A stretch of 64,000 nucleotides of DNA, from positions 2,745,001 through 2,809,000 of the forward strand of contig NZ_CP055157.1 in the NCBI RefSeq assembly GCF_013367775.1, written 5' to 3'. Numbering within the stretch: the stretch's first letter is position 1; each line of letters starts with the position of its first letter. The notes under the pieces are model-generated. The model did no database searches, was not told the DNA's origin, and was given only the letters and a program-made list of their open reading frames with translations. The stretch comes from Microbulbifer sp. YPW1. Its GTDB lineage: Bacteria > Pseudomonadota > Gammaproteobacteria > Pseudomonadales > Cellvibrionaceae. Shown here in pieces: positions 44,119-53,211 of this stretch. The position numbers were made by a program, and so were the translations under genes.

Positions 44119-46899
44119 ATGCCTATTAATAGCAAGCGCTTTACCCTGAGCGCCTTGTCCGCCGCTGTGATTTCCGCAGCTTCTGTTGGCGTTTATGCCC
44201 AGGAAGCAGGTAGCAGCACGCTGGAAGAAATCACGGTGACCGGCATCCGCCAGTCGCTGACAAATGCAATGGACATCAAGCGCGATTCCGCCGGTGTTGT
44301 GGACGCGATTTCTGCCGAAGATATCGGCAAGTTTCCCGATACCAATTTGGCGGAATCCCTGCAGCGCATTACCGGTGTATCCATTGACCGCAGCAATAAC
44401 GAAGGTAATAAGGTTACCGTGCGCGGCTTTGGCCCCAACTTTAACCTGGTGACCTTGAATGGTCGCCAGATGCCAAACTCCTCCGCGCTGCAGTCCGAGG
44501 GTATTACCCGTAGCTTCAAGTTCGCTGAAATTTCCGCGGAAAGTGTAAGCGGTGTTGAGGTGTACAAAACCGGTAAAGCCGATGTGTATTCCGGGGGTAT
44601 TGGTTCCACCATCAACATCAAGACTGCACGTCCATTCGATCACGACGGCTTTGTTGCCAGCGCGAGTGTGAAGGGCGTGATGGATACCAGCGTTGAGAAG
44701 GGCGATACCGTAACCCCAGAAATCGCCAGTATGGTGAGCAGCACTTTCTTCGATGGTAAATTCGGTGTACTGGTCGCGGTGTCTCACGCAGAGCGTGACA
44801 GCCGCAGCGAGTCAGTAAACACCCAAGCCTGGGTTCCGAACTACGGTGTAGCGGATACCTCAGCCATCGATCGCTCAAAAAACCCGGAAGGTACCTACTG
44901 GGCGCCTTGGACTTTTGACGTGGACGCTTCTGACCATCAGCGCGAGCGCCAGAATGGACAGCTGGTATTGCAATTCGCGCCTGTGGATAACGTGACTGCA
45001 ACGCTGGACTATACCGCTTCCCGCTATGATGAGCAGGTCTCCATGAACCGCACCAGCGTGTGGTTTGACACCTCTGCTGGTGTTACTGACAGCAACGGTA
45101 CTGTCATCAATCCCAGCGTACAAAATGATGAGCTGAATTTTTGGGCCTGGAATTACCAGTTTGTTACTGAAAACGATTCCGTGGGCCTGAATGTAGAGTG
45201 GGCTGCAACCGACTCTCTGAGCTTCGGCTTGGATGTACACGACTCGACTTCCCACTCTCAGCCAGGTGGTATTCCCGCAGAAACCATTGCCAATACCAGG
45301 AACCCGGGCAAGTTGGTGAATGTTGAAGCGGACTTTTCTAGCGGCAGTGGCCTGCCCGGAATCAGCTTTGACGATTCCGCTCTCGCAGGTGGTGCTTTTG
45401 CTCCGGAAAATATTGTTTCCGATCTATTCCAGGAGCGTGGTCTCGAAATCGAGAACAGCATCCAGCAAATTCAGCTTGATGGAACCTGGGAAAACCTGGA
45501 TGACGGTGCACTTAAAACCATCAAGTTCGGTATCGCCAGTACCGATTATCGGGTAGATGCCTATGACAGTCAGTCTTTCGCATTCGTAGATCTGGGCGAT
45601 CTGGCATCTTTGGGAATCGACTTCGAACAGCGAGGCGATTTCGGCGATCAGATGGGAAGTAACAGTGGCTTGTTCCCGCTACTGGCTGATTACGAAGCGT
45701 CCGACTTTATCGATGCAGTGAAGGCGAGTGGTCAGTACTTCCAGGCTACCCCGACCTTTGACAAGGTTACTGAAGAGACGCTGGCTGCCTTCGTCACTGC
45801 GGACTTTGAAACCGAGTTCAATGGCTATCCAGTTCGGCTGAACGCGGGCGTGCGTTTTGAGGATACCGAAGTGACCGGTACTTCCATTCAAAACGGCATC
45901 CTCGGATTGAGCTTCTGGCACGACGAGGAGCTGCGTGAAATCAATGACGATACGCCCAGTGCCGATACACTTGACGGGGATTACACGCGCTTCCTACCGA
46001 ACCTGGATGCGAGCATCAGTCTGACCGAAGAACTGGTGGCGCGTGCATCTTTCAGTCGTACCCTGAGTCGCGCCGATATCTCTGCGATGTTCCCGTCTAC
46101 TTCTCTGGATGTGTCCCGTCCGGGTGGTCCGTTCAACGCCTCCCAGGGTAATCCGGGTTTGTTGCCGATTACCTCTGATAACTTTGACCTGTCGGTGGAG
46201 TACTACTACGCAGAGGGCAGCTACGCATCTGTAGGTTACTTCAAGAAATACGTTGAGAACTTCATCGGTGCGACCACCGAAGAGCGTGTGATCTACGACG
46301 TAAATGGCAACCCGATCACCGACCCGAGTATCAACCCGCGTCCGGGATGCCCGGATTCTACCGGTAGTAACCCGGCGTGTTTCGGTAATGCCAATGACCC
46401 GGTTATAACCTGGAATGTGGGTACTCCCGGTAACCAGGAGAATGCGGAAGTCTACGGTTGGGAATTTGCCGTTCAGCACATGTTTGGGGAGACCGGGTTT
46501 GGTGCAATCTTCAATGCGACGTTGGTAGATGGCGACGTAGAATACGATGTCTACAGCAGTGACAATGTCTTTGCGCTGACGGGTATGAGTGACTCTGCGA
46601 ACCTGATTGGCTTCTATGAGAAAGATGCCTTCCAAGCTCGCCTCGCCTACAACTGGCGTGATGACTTTCTGCTGGCAACCCGCCAATCGCAGATTGGTGG
46701 ACAGCCGGTGTTCAATGAGGCCTATGGTCAGTGGGACTTGAACGCGAGTTATGATGTGACCGAGGATGTGTCAGTATTTGTTGAAGGCCTTAACCTCACC
46801 GAAGAAACCATCCGTCGCCACGGGCGCTTCTCCAACCAGTTGGTAAGCGCACAGCAGTACGGTGCACGTTATAACATTGGTGTTCGCGCTCGCTTCTAA
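44119..46899 (+). CDS. TonB-dependent receptor 1 (halogenase-associated, glycan-type)
   Basis: 926-residue outer-membrane receptor. Signal peptide ending SVGVYAQ (about 1-29), plug (about 35-190: LEEITVTGIRQSL, IGKFPDTNLAESLQRITGVSIDR, VTVRGFGPNFNLVTLNGR) and barrel ending in NIGVRARF. This plug type is common in marine gammaproteobacterial receptors linked to carbohydrate use. GGAGAGAGAG precedes the ATG. A strong hairpin 30 bases after the stop separates it from the halogenase gene, which then follows with SapC. The promoter carries the TTGTTAACAA palindrome shared with receptor 2. Substrate unknown. Confidence 0.93.
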   Translation: MPINSKRFTLSALSAAVISAASVGVYAQEAGSSTLEEITVTGIRQSLTNAMDIKRDSAGVVDAISAEDIGKFPDTNLAESLQRITGVSIDRSNNEGNKVTVRGFGPNFNLVTLNGRQMPNSSALQSEGITRSFKFAEISAESVSGVEVYKTGKADVYSGGIGSTINIKTARPFDHDGFVASASVKGVMDTSVEKGDTVTPEIASMVSSTFFDGKFGVLVAVSHAERDSRSESVNTQAWVPNYGVADTSAIDRSKNPEGTYWAPWTFDVDASDHQRERQNGQLVLQFAPVDNVTATLDYTASRYDEQVSMNRTSVWFDTSAGVTDSNGTVINPSVQNDELNFWAWNYQFVTENDSVGLNVEWAATDSLSFGLDVHDSTSHSQPGGIPAETIANTRNPGKLVNVEADFSSGSGLPGISFDDSALAGGAFAPENIVSDLFQERGLEIENSIQQIQLDGTWENLDDGALKTIKFGIASTDYRVDAYDSQSFAFVDLGDLASLGIDFEQRGDFGDQMGSNSGLFPLLADYEASDFIDAVKASGQYFQATPTFDKVTEETLAAFVTADFETEFNGYPVRLNAGVRFEDTEVTGTSIQNGILGLSFWHDEELREINDDTPSADTLDGDYTRFLPNLDASISLTEELVARASFSRTLSRADISAMFPSTSLDVSRPGGPFNASQGNPGLLPITSDNFDLSVEYYYAEGSYASVGYFKKYVENFIGATTEERVIYDVNGNPITDPSINPRPGCPDSTGSNPACFGNANDPVITWNVGTPGNQENAEVYGWEFAVQHMFGETGFGAIFNATLVDGDVEYDVYSSDNVFALTGMSDSANLIGFYEKDAFQARLAYNWRDDFLLATRQSQIGGQPVFNEAYGQWDLNASYDVTEDVSVFVEGLNLTEETIRRHGRFSNQLVSAQQYGARYNIGVRARF

Positions 46900-46929
46900 T
46901 GCGGGGCAGAGTTGCCTAGTAGTGCCAGG

Positions 46930-46963
46930 GAAGGCTGCCACATTTGTGGCAGCCTTCTTTGTT
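46930..46963 (+). terminator. Hairpin terminator/attenuator between receptor 1 and halogenase 1
   Basis: GAAGGCTGCCACA (46930-46942) and TGTGGCAGCCTTC (46945-46957) pair perfectly over 13 bp, followed by TTTGTTTG. The halogenase starts 40 bases later with no clear promoter of its own, so partial readthrough is likely. Confidence 0.8.
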
Positions 46964-46997
46964 TGCGTAACCTTAAAAATATAAGAGAAGGTCCGAT

Positions 46998-48551
46998 ATG
47001 TCTGATCCAATAAGATCTGTCGTGATTCTTGGTGGCGGCACTGCGGGGTGGATTACCGCCGGTACCCTGGCTGCACGCTTCAAAAAAGACCACGCGCAAC
47101 CGGTCTCTGTGACACTGGTCGAATCTCCCAGTGTCCCCACCATCGGCGTTGGTGAAGGCACTTGGCCTACCATGCGGAGTACCCTGAAGAAGATGGGAGT
47201 CAGGGAAACTGACTTTATCCGGGAGTGTAATGTCGGCTTTAAACAGGGTGCCAAGTTTGCGCGCTGGACCACGGGTGCTGAAGACGATTTTTACTACCAT
47301 CCACTGGTGCTGCCAGAGGGGTTCCAGTCTCATAATCTCGCCCCATATTGGCTTGCTGGTGGCAGGCAGAGCTCCTTTTCCAGCGCCGTATGTCCTCAGG
47401 AATCTTTGTGCGAGCATAACCTTGCTCCCAAGCTGATAGGTACGCCGGAATATTCTGCGGTAGCCAACTATGCCTACCATCTGGATGCAGGTAAGTTTTC
47501 CGGTTTCCTGCAAAGGCACTGTACCGAATACCTGGGAGTGCACCATATTCTCGCGGATGTTACCGGTATCGTTGAGTCAGAAAATGGAGATATCGCCAAG
47601 CTGCAAACCGATACCGCGGGCGATATCACTGGCGACCTGTTTATCGATTGCAGTGGCTTCCGATCGCGTATCTTGGGCGATCATTATCAGATACCTTTCC
47701 GATCCTGTAAGGACGTCCTTTTTATAGACTCAGCACTGGCAGTACAGGTGCCATATGCCAGTGAAGATAGCCCCATTGCCACACATACCATATCTACCGC
47801 ACAGACGGCTGGTTGGGTGTGGGATATTGGCTTGCAGAACCGTCGTGGGGTAGGGCACGTATTTTCTTCTGCGCACACCGATGAAAGTGGCGCTTTCCGT
47901 GAACTTGCTGCTTACCTGAAGCTGAGCGAGTCCGAACTCGATAAGCTCGGGGTACGCAAGATCCCTATTGAGCCAGGACATCGAGAAAAGTTCTGGCACC
48001 GTAACTGCGTGGCTATTGGCTTGTCCGCAGGTTTTCTTGAACCACTAGAAGCCTCTGCGCTGGTACTCGTGGAAATCTCCGCGAACATGATTGCGGAGCA
48101 GTTTCCCGCAAGTCGTGCGGCGATGGATGTGATAGCGCGTCGTTTCAACGAGACTTTTCGCTACCGTTGGGATCGAATTATCGACTTCCTCAAGCTGCAT
48201 TATGTTCTGACCAAACGTACCGATAGCGAGTTCTGGATCGATAACTGTGACCCCGCTACCGTTCCCGAAAGTCTTAAGGAACTACTGACATTGTGGCGAT
48301 ACCAGCCTCCATGGCACGAGGACTTTGATCGAGCGGTGGAAGTTTTCCCTGCGGCAAGTTATCAATATGTCCTGTACGGTATGGGGTTTGATACAAGCGC
48401 AAGTGCATTCGGTTTGTCCTCGTCGCATCATGAACAGGCTCAGCAGCTGTTGCGGCAAAAGCAGAATGCCACACAACAGATGCTGGCGGGCCTCGAGAAA
48501 CACCGGAATTTGATCAACAAGATTTGCCAGTACGGTCTACAGAGAGTTTGA
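46998..48551 (+). CDS. Flavin-dependent halogenase family protein 1 (tryptophan halogenase fold)
   Basis: 517-residue cytosolic FADH2-dependent enzyme of the tryptophan-halogenase family. GGGTAGW (12-18) binds flavin, GVGEGTWPT follows, and the catalytic lysine equivalent is K82 (NVGFKQGAKFARW). The glutamate of GLSAGFLEPLEASAL is E351. The diagnostic WxWxIP motif is altered to WVWDIG (273-278), and the residues after the glutamate (ASA) differ from the STG chloride site of PrnA as I recall it. Chlorination or bromination is therefore uncertain. AGAAGG precedes the ATG. It lies downstream of a TonB receptor and upstream of SapC. No flavin reductase gene is in the window. Confidence 0.85.
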   Translation: MSDPIRSVVILGGGTAGWITAGTLAARFKKDHAQPVSVTLVESPSVPTIGVGEGTWPTMRSTLKKMGVRETDFIRECNVGFKQGAKFARWTTGAEDDFYYHPLVLPEGFQSHNLAPYWLAGGRQSSFSSAVCPQESLCEHNLAPKLIGTPEYSAVANYAYHLDAGKFSGFLQRHCTEYLGVHHILADVTGIVESENGDIAKLQTDTAGDITGDLFIDCSGFRSRILGDHYQIPFRSCKDVLFIDSALAVQVPYASEDSPIATHTISTAQTAGWVWDIGLQNRRGVGHVFSSAHTDESGAFRELAAYLKLSESELDKLGVRKIPIEPGHREKFWHRNCVAIGLSAGFLEPLEASALVLVEISANMIAEQFPASRAAMDVIARRFNETFRYRWDRIIDFLKLHYVLTKRTDSEFWIDNCDPATVPESLKELLTLWRYQPPWHEDFDRAVEVFPAASYQYVLYGMGFDTSASAFGLSSSHHEQAQQLLRQKQNATQQMLAGLEKHRNLINKICQYGLQRV

Positions 48552-48564
48552 GTGAGAGAAATGT

Positions 48565-49290
48565 ATGAGTAACACCGTCGCTTTGAATAACGAAAGTCAC
48601 CGCAATTTAAAAGTCATTACCCGGCGCGGTGCGGAATATGGTGAAGGCACTCACCTCGTGCCCGTGGTGGCCAATGAGCTGCGCAACCTGATGCTCGAAT
48701 ATCCTGTATGTATTACCAAAGATCCGAACACAGGACAGTTTTCCTTGTGTGCCTTGCTGGGGTTCGAGCCCGGAGAGAACCTTTATCTACAAGGTGACAG
48801 CTGGGATGCCCAGTATATTCCCATGCATATTCGCCGACAGCCCTTCATGGTCGGATACCGCAACCCGGAGGCTGCTGTCGGCGAAGAACGGGGCGCGGTC
48901 ATCACTCTGGATCTGGATAGCAAGCGTGTGACTGAAGAGGGTGCTGACGGTGAGCGCCTGTTCGACGATCAGGGCAACAATACACCGTTTATGCAGCAAG
49001 TCAGTGATCTGCTGGGCCAGTTAATGGTTGGTATGGAGTCCACTACCGCATTCCTCTCCGCTCTGGCGGATAACGACCTGATTGAGCCCGCACATATCAA
49101 CGTACAGTTTGCCAGTGGTGAGCATAAACGTTATGAAGGGCTGTATACCGTGAATGAGGATAAACTGCAGAAGCTCGATGCGGACAAGCTGGTGTATATG
49201 CATCAACATGGGTATTTGCAGGCTGCCTACTGGCTGGGGGCATCCATGGGGCAGATACGAAAGCTGATTCAGAAGAAAAATCAGAAGTAA
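48565..49290 (+). CDS. SapC family protein
   Basis: 241-residue protein of the SapC family (named from an S-layer-associated gene in Campylobacter; function in proteobacteria unclear). Recognisable parts are HLVPVVANELRNLMLEYPVCITKDPNTGQF, LLGFEPGENLYL, YIPMHIRRQPFMVGY, and the C-terminal GLYTVNEDKLQKLDADKLVYMHQHGYLQAAYWLGASMGQI. No signal peptide is seen. It starts 13 bases after the halogenase stop and is the last gene of the receptor 1 module. In related bacteria SapC genes commonly accompany TonB receptor-halogenase pairs, so a role in that uptake system is inferred. Confidence 0.88.
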   Translation: MSNTVALNNESHRNLKVITRRGAEYGEGTHLVPVVANELRNLMLEYPVCITKDPNTGQFSLCALLGFEPGENLYLQGDSWDAQYIPMHIRRQPFMVGYRNPEAAVGEERGAVITLDLDSKRVTEEGADGERLFDDQGNNTPFMQQVSDLLGQLMVGMESTTAFLSALADNDLIEPAHINVQFASGEHKRYEGLYTVNEDKLQKLDADKLVYMHQHGYLQAAYWLGASMGQIRKLIQKKNQK

Positions 49291-49291
49291 T

Positions 49292-49319
49292 AAAAAGCGC
49301 GGCTATGGCCGCGCTTTTT
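49292..49319. terminator. Bidirectional terminator between sapC and phoD-like genes
   Basis: AAAAAGCGCGGC (49292-49303) pairs with GCCGCGCTTTTT (49308-49319) around a TATG loop. The two convergent genes end 1 and 7 bases away. Confidence 0.93.
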
Positions 49320-49325
49320 ATTGGA

Positions 49326-51722
49326 TCAACTTTGTTGCAGTGATTCGATGGGGTGCACCTGAGGCCAGCCCGTAAATTGCCGATCGCGCTGCGGGTCGGC
49401 GTCCCAGGGCCAGCATTCTAAACGGTAGTGCCCCGCTGCGTGATCCACTACAGCGATTCCGTATCCCTCGCTTTTAAGTTCGCGGTCGGAGACAAACTTG
49501 CCCCAGCTGGTATTGTCATCACTGAAGTCTGCATGGGTGATTTTGGGGTTGGCCGTGGCCAGAACCCGCATATTGTTGCCAAAGGGGTCGGTGAAATTGC
49601 CGGTATTGGGGTCGTCCCCATATTGGTTTTCCAGCTTCCCAAAACCCTCAAACCAACGTTGCCAGAAGGCGGCAGAGGCCGGTCCCGAGAAAAACAGTGC
49701 TCCGCTGGCTTGCTCCTGATCCACCGGGAAGTCACCGCTGTACTGGCGCGCCACAAGGCCCAGGTGCTGGTCGCCTGCGAGTACCAGTGCTTTGGCATCC
49801 TCTACCAATTTCACTGCTCGGGTACGACCGTCAGGCGGATAACAATTGGCGTCGTAGTCGATCAGGCCATTACCTTCCTCGTCGGTTTGCGGCGAGCCCC
49901 AGATGGAGGCGGTAAGGCAAATCTTCGGTAACCCCGGGTCCATCTCTGCCCAGTCCCGCAGGAACTGCTCCTGCCGGCGCCCCAGCAGTTCTCCTTTCAC
50001 CGTCAACCGGTTTGCCTCGTAATCTGGTGCTGACTTGAATTTGCGGTCCTCTACCATCGCAAAGCTGGTGCCGCCGTATACGAAATGCGCATAGGTGACG
50101 GGTATACCGTGTTGGATGGGCGTGGGGTCGTATGCATCGGGGGTATGGCTACTCTGGATGCGGTACACCATTTTCACCAGGTCGATGTCGTGCTTGAATC
50201 CTCCGTCTTCTTCGCGGGGACCTCCGGTTGCATCACCTTTATTCCCCCAAAGGTTGCCCTGGAGAACATCGTGGTCATCCACGAGCACGATGGCTGGACG
50301 GTTGCGTACAGAGTCACGAAAAGTCCAGTACCACAGGTACCAGCGATACAGGGTATCCAGCTTGGCTTGTGGGGTATCCCGCCCATAACGTGTAGGAAAG
50401 GTTTCGTAGTACTGGTCGCCGGCAAATACGTACAGATCCGGCTGATGGCTGTCACAGTGCGTGACCAGTTTCGTGTGCGGGAAGAAAATATTGTCTTCGG
50501 TATAGCGGCCGAGAACGCGCTCTTCCGGGATGTGATTTTTGAACTCCGTTTCATCCAGGCTTTTCGCGGTGGGAATGATGCAGGAGTAGAGGGCGATCTT
50601 TAGTGGCGACTGATTGCCCGGGTCTCGGTGGATAGTCCCTTCATATAGCGATTGCCCGGTTCCCGGGTCTACGATCCGGTACTGGTGATCCCTCTGCGCA
50701 TCCCAGCCGACGATGCGAAACGCCGCTACATAACCATCTCCAATGGGAGCATCTGCACCGGTTACCCAGGTTTTGTTGTTTTCATTGCGATACTCCAGGC
50801 GTGCGGCAGGAAGCGCTGTGGTGTCGATCGGCATAAACTGGGCCGATAGCTTCAGGACGGGCTCTTCGGGTGCGCAGTTCAGGCTGTGCATGCAGCCCAT
50901 CACCTGTCCCAGTCCGTGTTCCGGATGAATGTCGATTTTCTCCCCGCCACTTTCCACCGCAGAGAACCACCAGCGCGCGCCATCTTCATCGCTATTTGGT
51001 GACGAAACCAGCGAGATACCACCTCGCAGTATCTCGGCCGGTACGTCGTTATAGACCGCAAAGCCAAACTCCTTTCCGCTGTTTATGTCACTGGCGATCA
51101 GGCGTACATCAAAGCGCCCTTTGTCGATCGGGTCGATATGGCAGTCCAGTTGTATTTCTCTGTCACCAATCTGGTCAATACCTACGCTGCCTTCACGCTC
51201 GATCTTGGTGAAAGCGAGTGTATTCTCTGGGCTGGAAAAGTCCCTGAAGCTCAGCTCGCCCTCGGTGTTCAGTAGTGCCATAAACCCGCCATTTTGGCCA
51301 CTGGAGCGCTGTGCGAGTGCGGCGCCGCGGTACTCGAGCTTTCCTGCGCCGACACCCAGCAGGAATCCACAGAAACCTGTGCTACCGGGAGTGAGGAGCC
51401 CCACGCGTGCCCGGATACGCGCTGGTTTATGCGCGTTATTGAGTGTCCGTGTGAGCAGCGCTGCGGTACGCACTTCAAAACTCTTACCACCCTGTAAGCA
51501 CTCAAGACGTCCTTGGTTGCTCTGCCAGTCCTGGAGCCGGTTACCCCAGAAGGCGGGACCCAGCCAGTGCTGTGGCTTGCCCTTAGAAATTGCCTCAACC
51601 GGTGCGGTATCCACGAGCTTGGGGCGAGCGGCGGCCATCGCCGATGCGAGGGAGGGGCTGAGTGCCCCACCCAGTAGTCCTGCTGCGCCCGTACCGGCTT
51701 TCAGAAAGTTGCGTCTTTTCAT
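49326..51722 (-). CDS. PhoD-like phosphatase/phosphodiesterase with N-terminal beta-sandwich region, Tat-exported
   Basis: 798-residue periplasmic metallophosphoesterase. A Tat signal is clear (MKRRNFLKAGTGAAGLLGG...ASAMA). Residues about 50-270 are beta-rich and resemble a LamG/concanavalin-type sandwich. The PhoD catalytic region follows (about 370-740): FAGDQYYETFPTRYG, VLVDDHDVLQGNLWG, KICLTASIWGSPQTD and VLAGDQHLGLVARQ supply metal ligands. PhoD enzymes release phosphate from mono- or diesters. The extra N-terminal region could bind a polymer substrate. It lies 68 bases after the sugar-kinase gene on the same strand. AGG nine bases before the ATG supports the start. Confidence 0.86.
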   Translation of the reverse strand: MKRRNFLKAGTGAAGLLGGALSPSLASAMAAARPKLVDTAPVEAISKGKPQHWLGPAFWGNRLQDWQSNQGRLECLQGGKSFEVRTAALLTRTLNNAHKPARIRARVGLLTPGSTGFCGFLLGVGAGKLEYRGAALAQRSSGQNGGFMALLNTEGELSFRDFSSPENTLAFTKIEREGSVGIDQIGDREIQLDCHIDPIDKGRFDVRLIASDINSGKEFGFAVYNDVPAEILRGGISLVSSPNSDEDGARWWFSAVESGGEKIDIHPEHGLGQVMGCMHSLNCAPEEPVLKLSAQFMPIDTTALPAARLEYRNENNKTWVTGADAPIGDGYVAAFRIVGWDAQRDHQYRIVDPGTGQSLYEGTIHRDPGNQSPLKIALYSCIIPTAKSLDETEFKNHIPEERVLGRYTEDNIFFPHTKLVTHCDSHQPDLYVFAGDQYYETFPTRYGRDTPQAKLDTLYRWYLWYWTFRDSVRNRPAIVLVDDHDVLQGNLWGNKGDATGGPREEDGGFKHDIDLVKMVYRIQSSHTPDAYDPTPIQHGIPVTYAHFVYGGTSFAMVEDRKFKSAPDYEANRLTVKGELLGRRQEQFLRDWAEMDPGLPKICLTASIWGSPQTDEEGNGLIDYDANCYPPDGRTRAVKLVEDAKALVLAGDQHLGLVARQYSGDFPVDQEQASGALFFSGPASAAFWQRWFEGFGKLENQYGDDPNTGNFTDPFGNNMRVLATANPKITHADFSDDNTSWGKFVSDRELKSEGYGIAVVDHAAGHYRLECWPWDADPQRDRQFTGWPQVHPIESLQQS

Positions 51723-51790
51723 TATTTTTACCTGCTGTATTGCAAATTCATCATCGACTGTATTGGGAGCCCGACATTGGCGAGGCAGTA

Positions 51791-52747
51791 TTACTCCTCC
51801 AGTAGGGCGGCAAATCGCCCTCTCTCTACCAGAGCCCCCCGGTGTTGGATGACCACGCCCGCCACTTTCGCGGCTCTGGCGATTGCCTCGCGGGGCCGTA
51901 GGCCCCGGCTGCGGAATGCGAGATAGCTACCATTGAACGAATCACCGGCGGCAGTCGTGTCGACTACCCGCTCGATTGGTGAGACGGGCTCGAGAAATCG
52001 TTCCTCTGGGCCGCGGTAATAGACGCCGTTGGGACCATCTTTGATGACAAGCTCTTCAATATTGAACTGCGCCAGTAGGTCGCAGGCCGCGGTAAAGTCC
52101 TTGACGCCGTAAAGTGCTGTCAGGTCCTCAATGCCAGGTAGAGCCAGGTCTGCACTCGTAAACGCTCGCGCATATTCGGCGCGGGTGTGGTCTGGGGTGG
52201 GCCATAGTTTGGGACGATAGTTGGGGTCAAATATTATCCGTGTGCCTTGGTCGCGCAGGTTGGAGACAAGCTCCCAGAATGCCGGTCGCGTTTCCGGCGC
52301 CAGCACGGCCAGTGAAATGCCACTAAAAAAAAACATATCCGGGCGAGGGGCCAGGCCACAGGGCGAATAGGCTCCATCGCAGGCCGATTGCGTGCCCTCT
52401 CGAAACAGCAGCATGACTTCCCGGGCGGCGGACTCGGATCGCCAGTAACTGAAGCTGCGCTCGCCGTTCTTGTCAGTTGTTACCGAATACAGACCCAGTT
52501 GCCGGGAGGGATGACGAAACACAAGGGATGTATCGATCCGCTCCTCTTCGAGAGCCTTTATAAGCCCCTCGCTGGCGCTATCGTGCCCCACCGCTGTCAT
52601 CAGCCTGACTCTGTCAGCTTGACTGGCTAGTCTCTTGAAGTACACGGCCACACTGTGGACGTCTCCTGCGAATGACTGGCGAAACAGTCCCGGTTCCTGC
52701 TGGCTCAGCTCAACCATGCTTTCGCCGAGAATCACCAGATCTGTCAT
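51791..52747 (-). CDS. kdgK: PfkB family sugar kinase, probable 2-dehydro-3-deoxygluconokinase
   Basis: 318-residue cytosolic ribokinase-fold kinase. ILGESMVELSQ near the start, FAGDVHSVAVYFKRL, DPNYRPKLW, and the catalytic loop VDTTAAGDSFNGSYLA with its aspartate base match KDG kinases. Product 2-keto-3-deoxy-6-phosphogluconate enters the Entner-Doudoroff pathway, the route for alginate, pectin and possibly anhydrogalactose breakdown. I start at 52747 (MTDLVILGESM), with AAGGTG upstream, not at the in-frame ATG 54 bases earlier. It is divergent from the receptor 2 operon and co-directional with the PhoD-like gene. Confidence 0.85.
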   Translation of the reverse strand: MTDLVILGESMVELSQQEPGLFRQSFAGDVHSVAVYFKRLASQADRVRLMTAVGHDSASEGLIKALEEERIDTSLVFRHPSRQLGLYSVTTDKNGERSFSYWRSESAAREVMLLFREGTQSACDGAYSPCGLAPRPDMFFFSGISLAVLAPETRPAFWELVSNLRDQGTRIIFDPNYRPKLWPTPDHTRAEYARAFTSADLALPGIEDLTALYGVKDFTAACDLLAQFNIEELVIKDGPNGVYYRGPEERFLEPVSPIERVVDTTAAGDSFNGSYLAFRSRGLRPREAIARAAKVAGVVIQHRGALVERGRFAALLEE

Positions 52748-53211
52748 GTCGGTCACCTTTCCATATTGCCCATTGTGGGGGATATGCGAGAATGCTGTCA
52801 CAAAAATCAGCTAAGACAGTTAGTGCTGCTTTGTCTTAGGTGCTCCACGGGAAGATAAAGTCCCGCCTTTACTACCCGTTGGTGACCTTGTAAATTGTCA
52901 ACAACCGGTCGTGAGACATTCTGCGGCCCACGTAGAAATTCATTAAAAAACAATAGATTGCGAGATCGCGGCTAAGACATCTACTGGTCGTGCGGCCGCT
53001 GCCCCATTCAGGTTCATTAAACAACGGATTCATTTTGTTAACAATAAACAGTTGACATAATTTCCCGGGTTGAAGGATCATTGGCCTATCGATGGAAGAA
53101 CCCCCAATAAATCAACAATCGGGATTCCTTCGAGTCTAGGGGCGGCGCCACTAGCGGTATCAGTGAATGCCGAATTGATAATAAAAATGCGATCCGATGG
53201 AGAGAGTGAGC
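52748..53211. other. Divergent regulatory region between kdgK and TonB receptor 2
   Basis: No gene seen in about 460 bases. It contains the palindrome and TTGACA element at 53035-53057, a GCCTATCGATGG leader element (53084-53095) matching the one before receptor 1, and the ribosome site GGAGAG before the receptor ATG. It probably also holds the kdgK promoter. Confidence 0.55.
53035..53078 (+). promoter_or_regulatory. Palindromic operator plus promoter, TonB receptor 2 operon
   Basis: TTGTTAACAA (53035-53044), seven bases, then TTGACA (53052-53057): the same core and spacing as before receptor 1. AAGGAT (53073-53078) is in the -10 region but with a short 15-base spacer. Surrounding sequence differs, so the conserved parts are likely functional. 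Confidence 0.65.
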
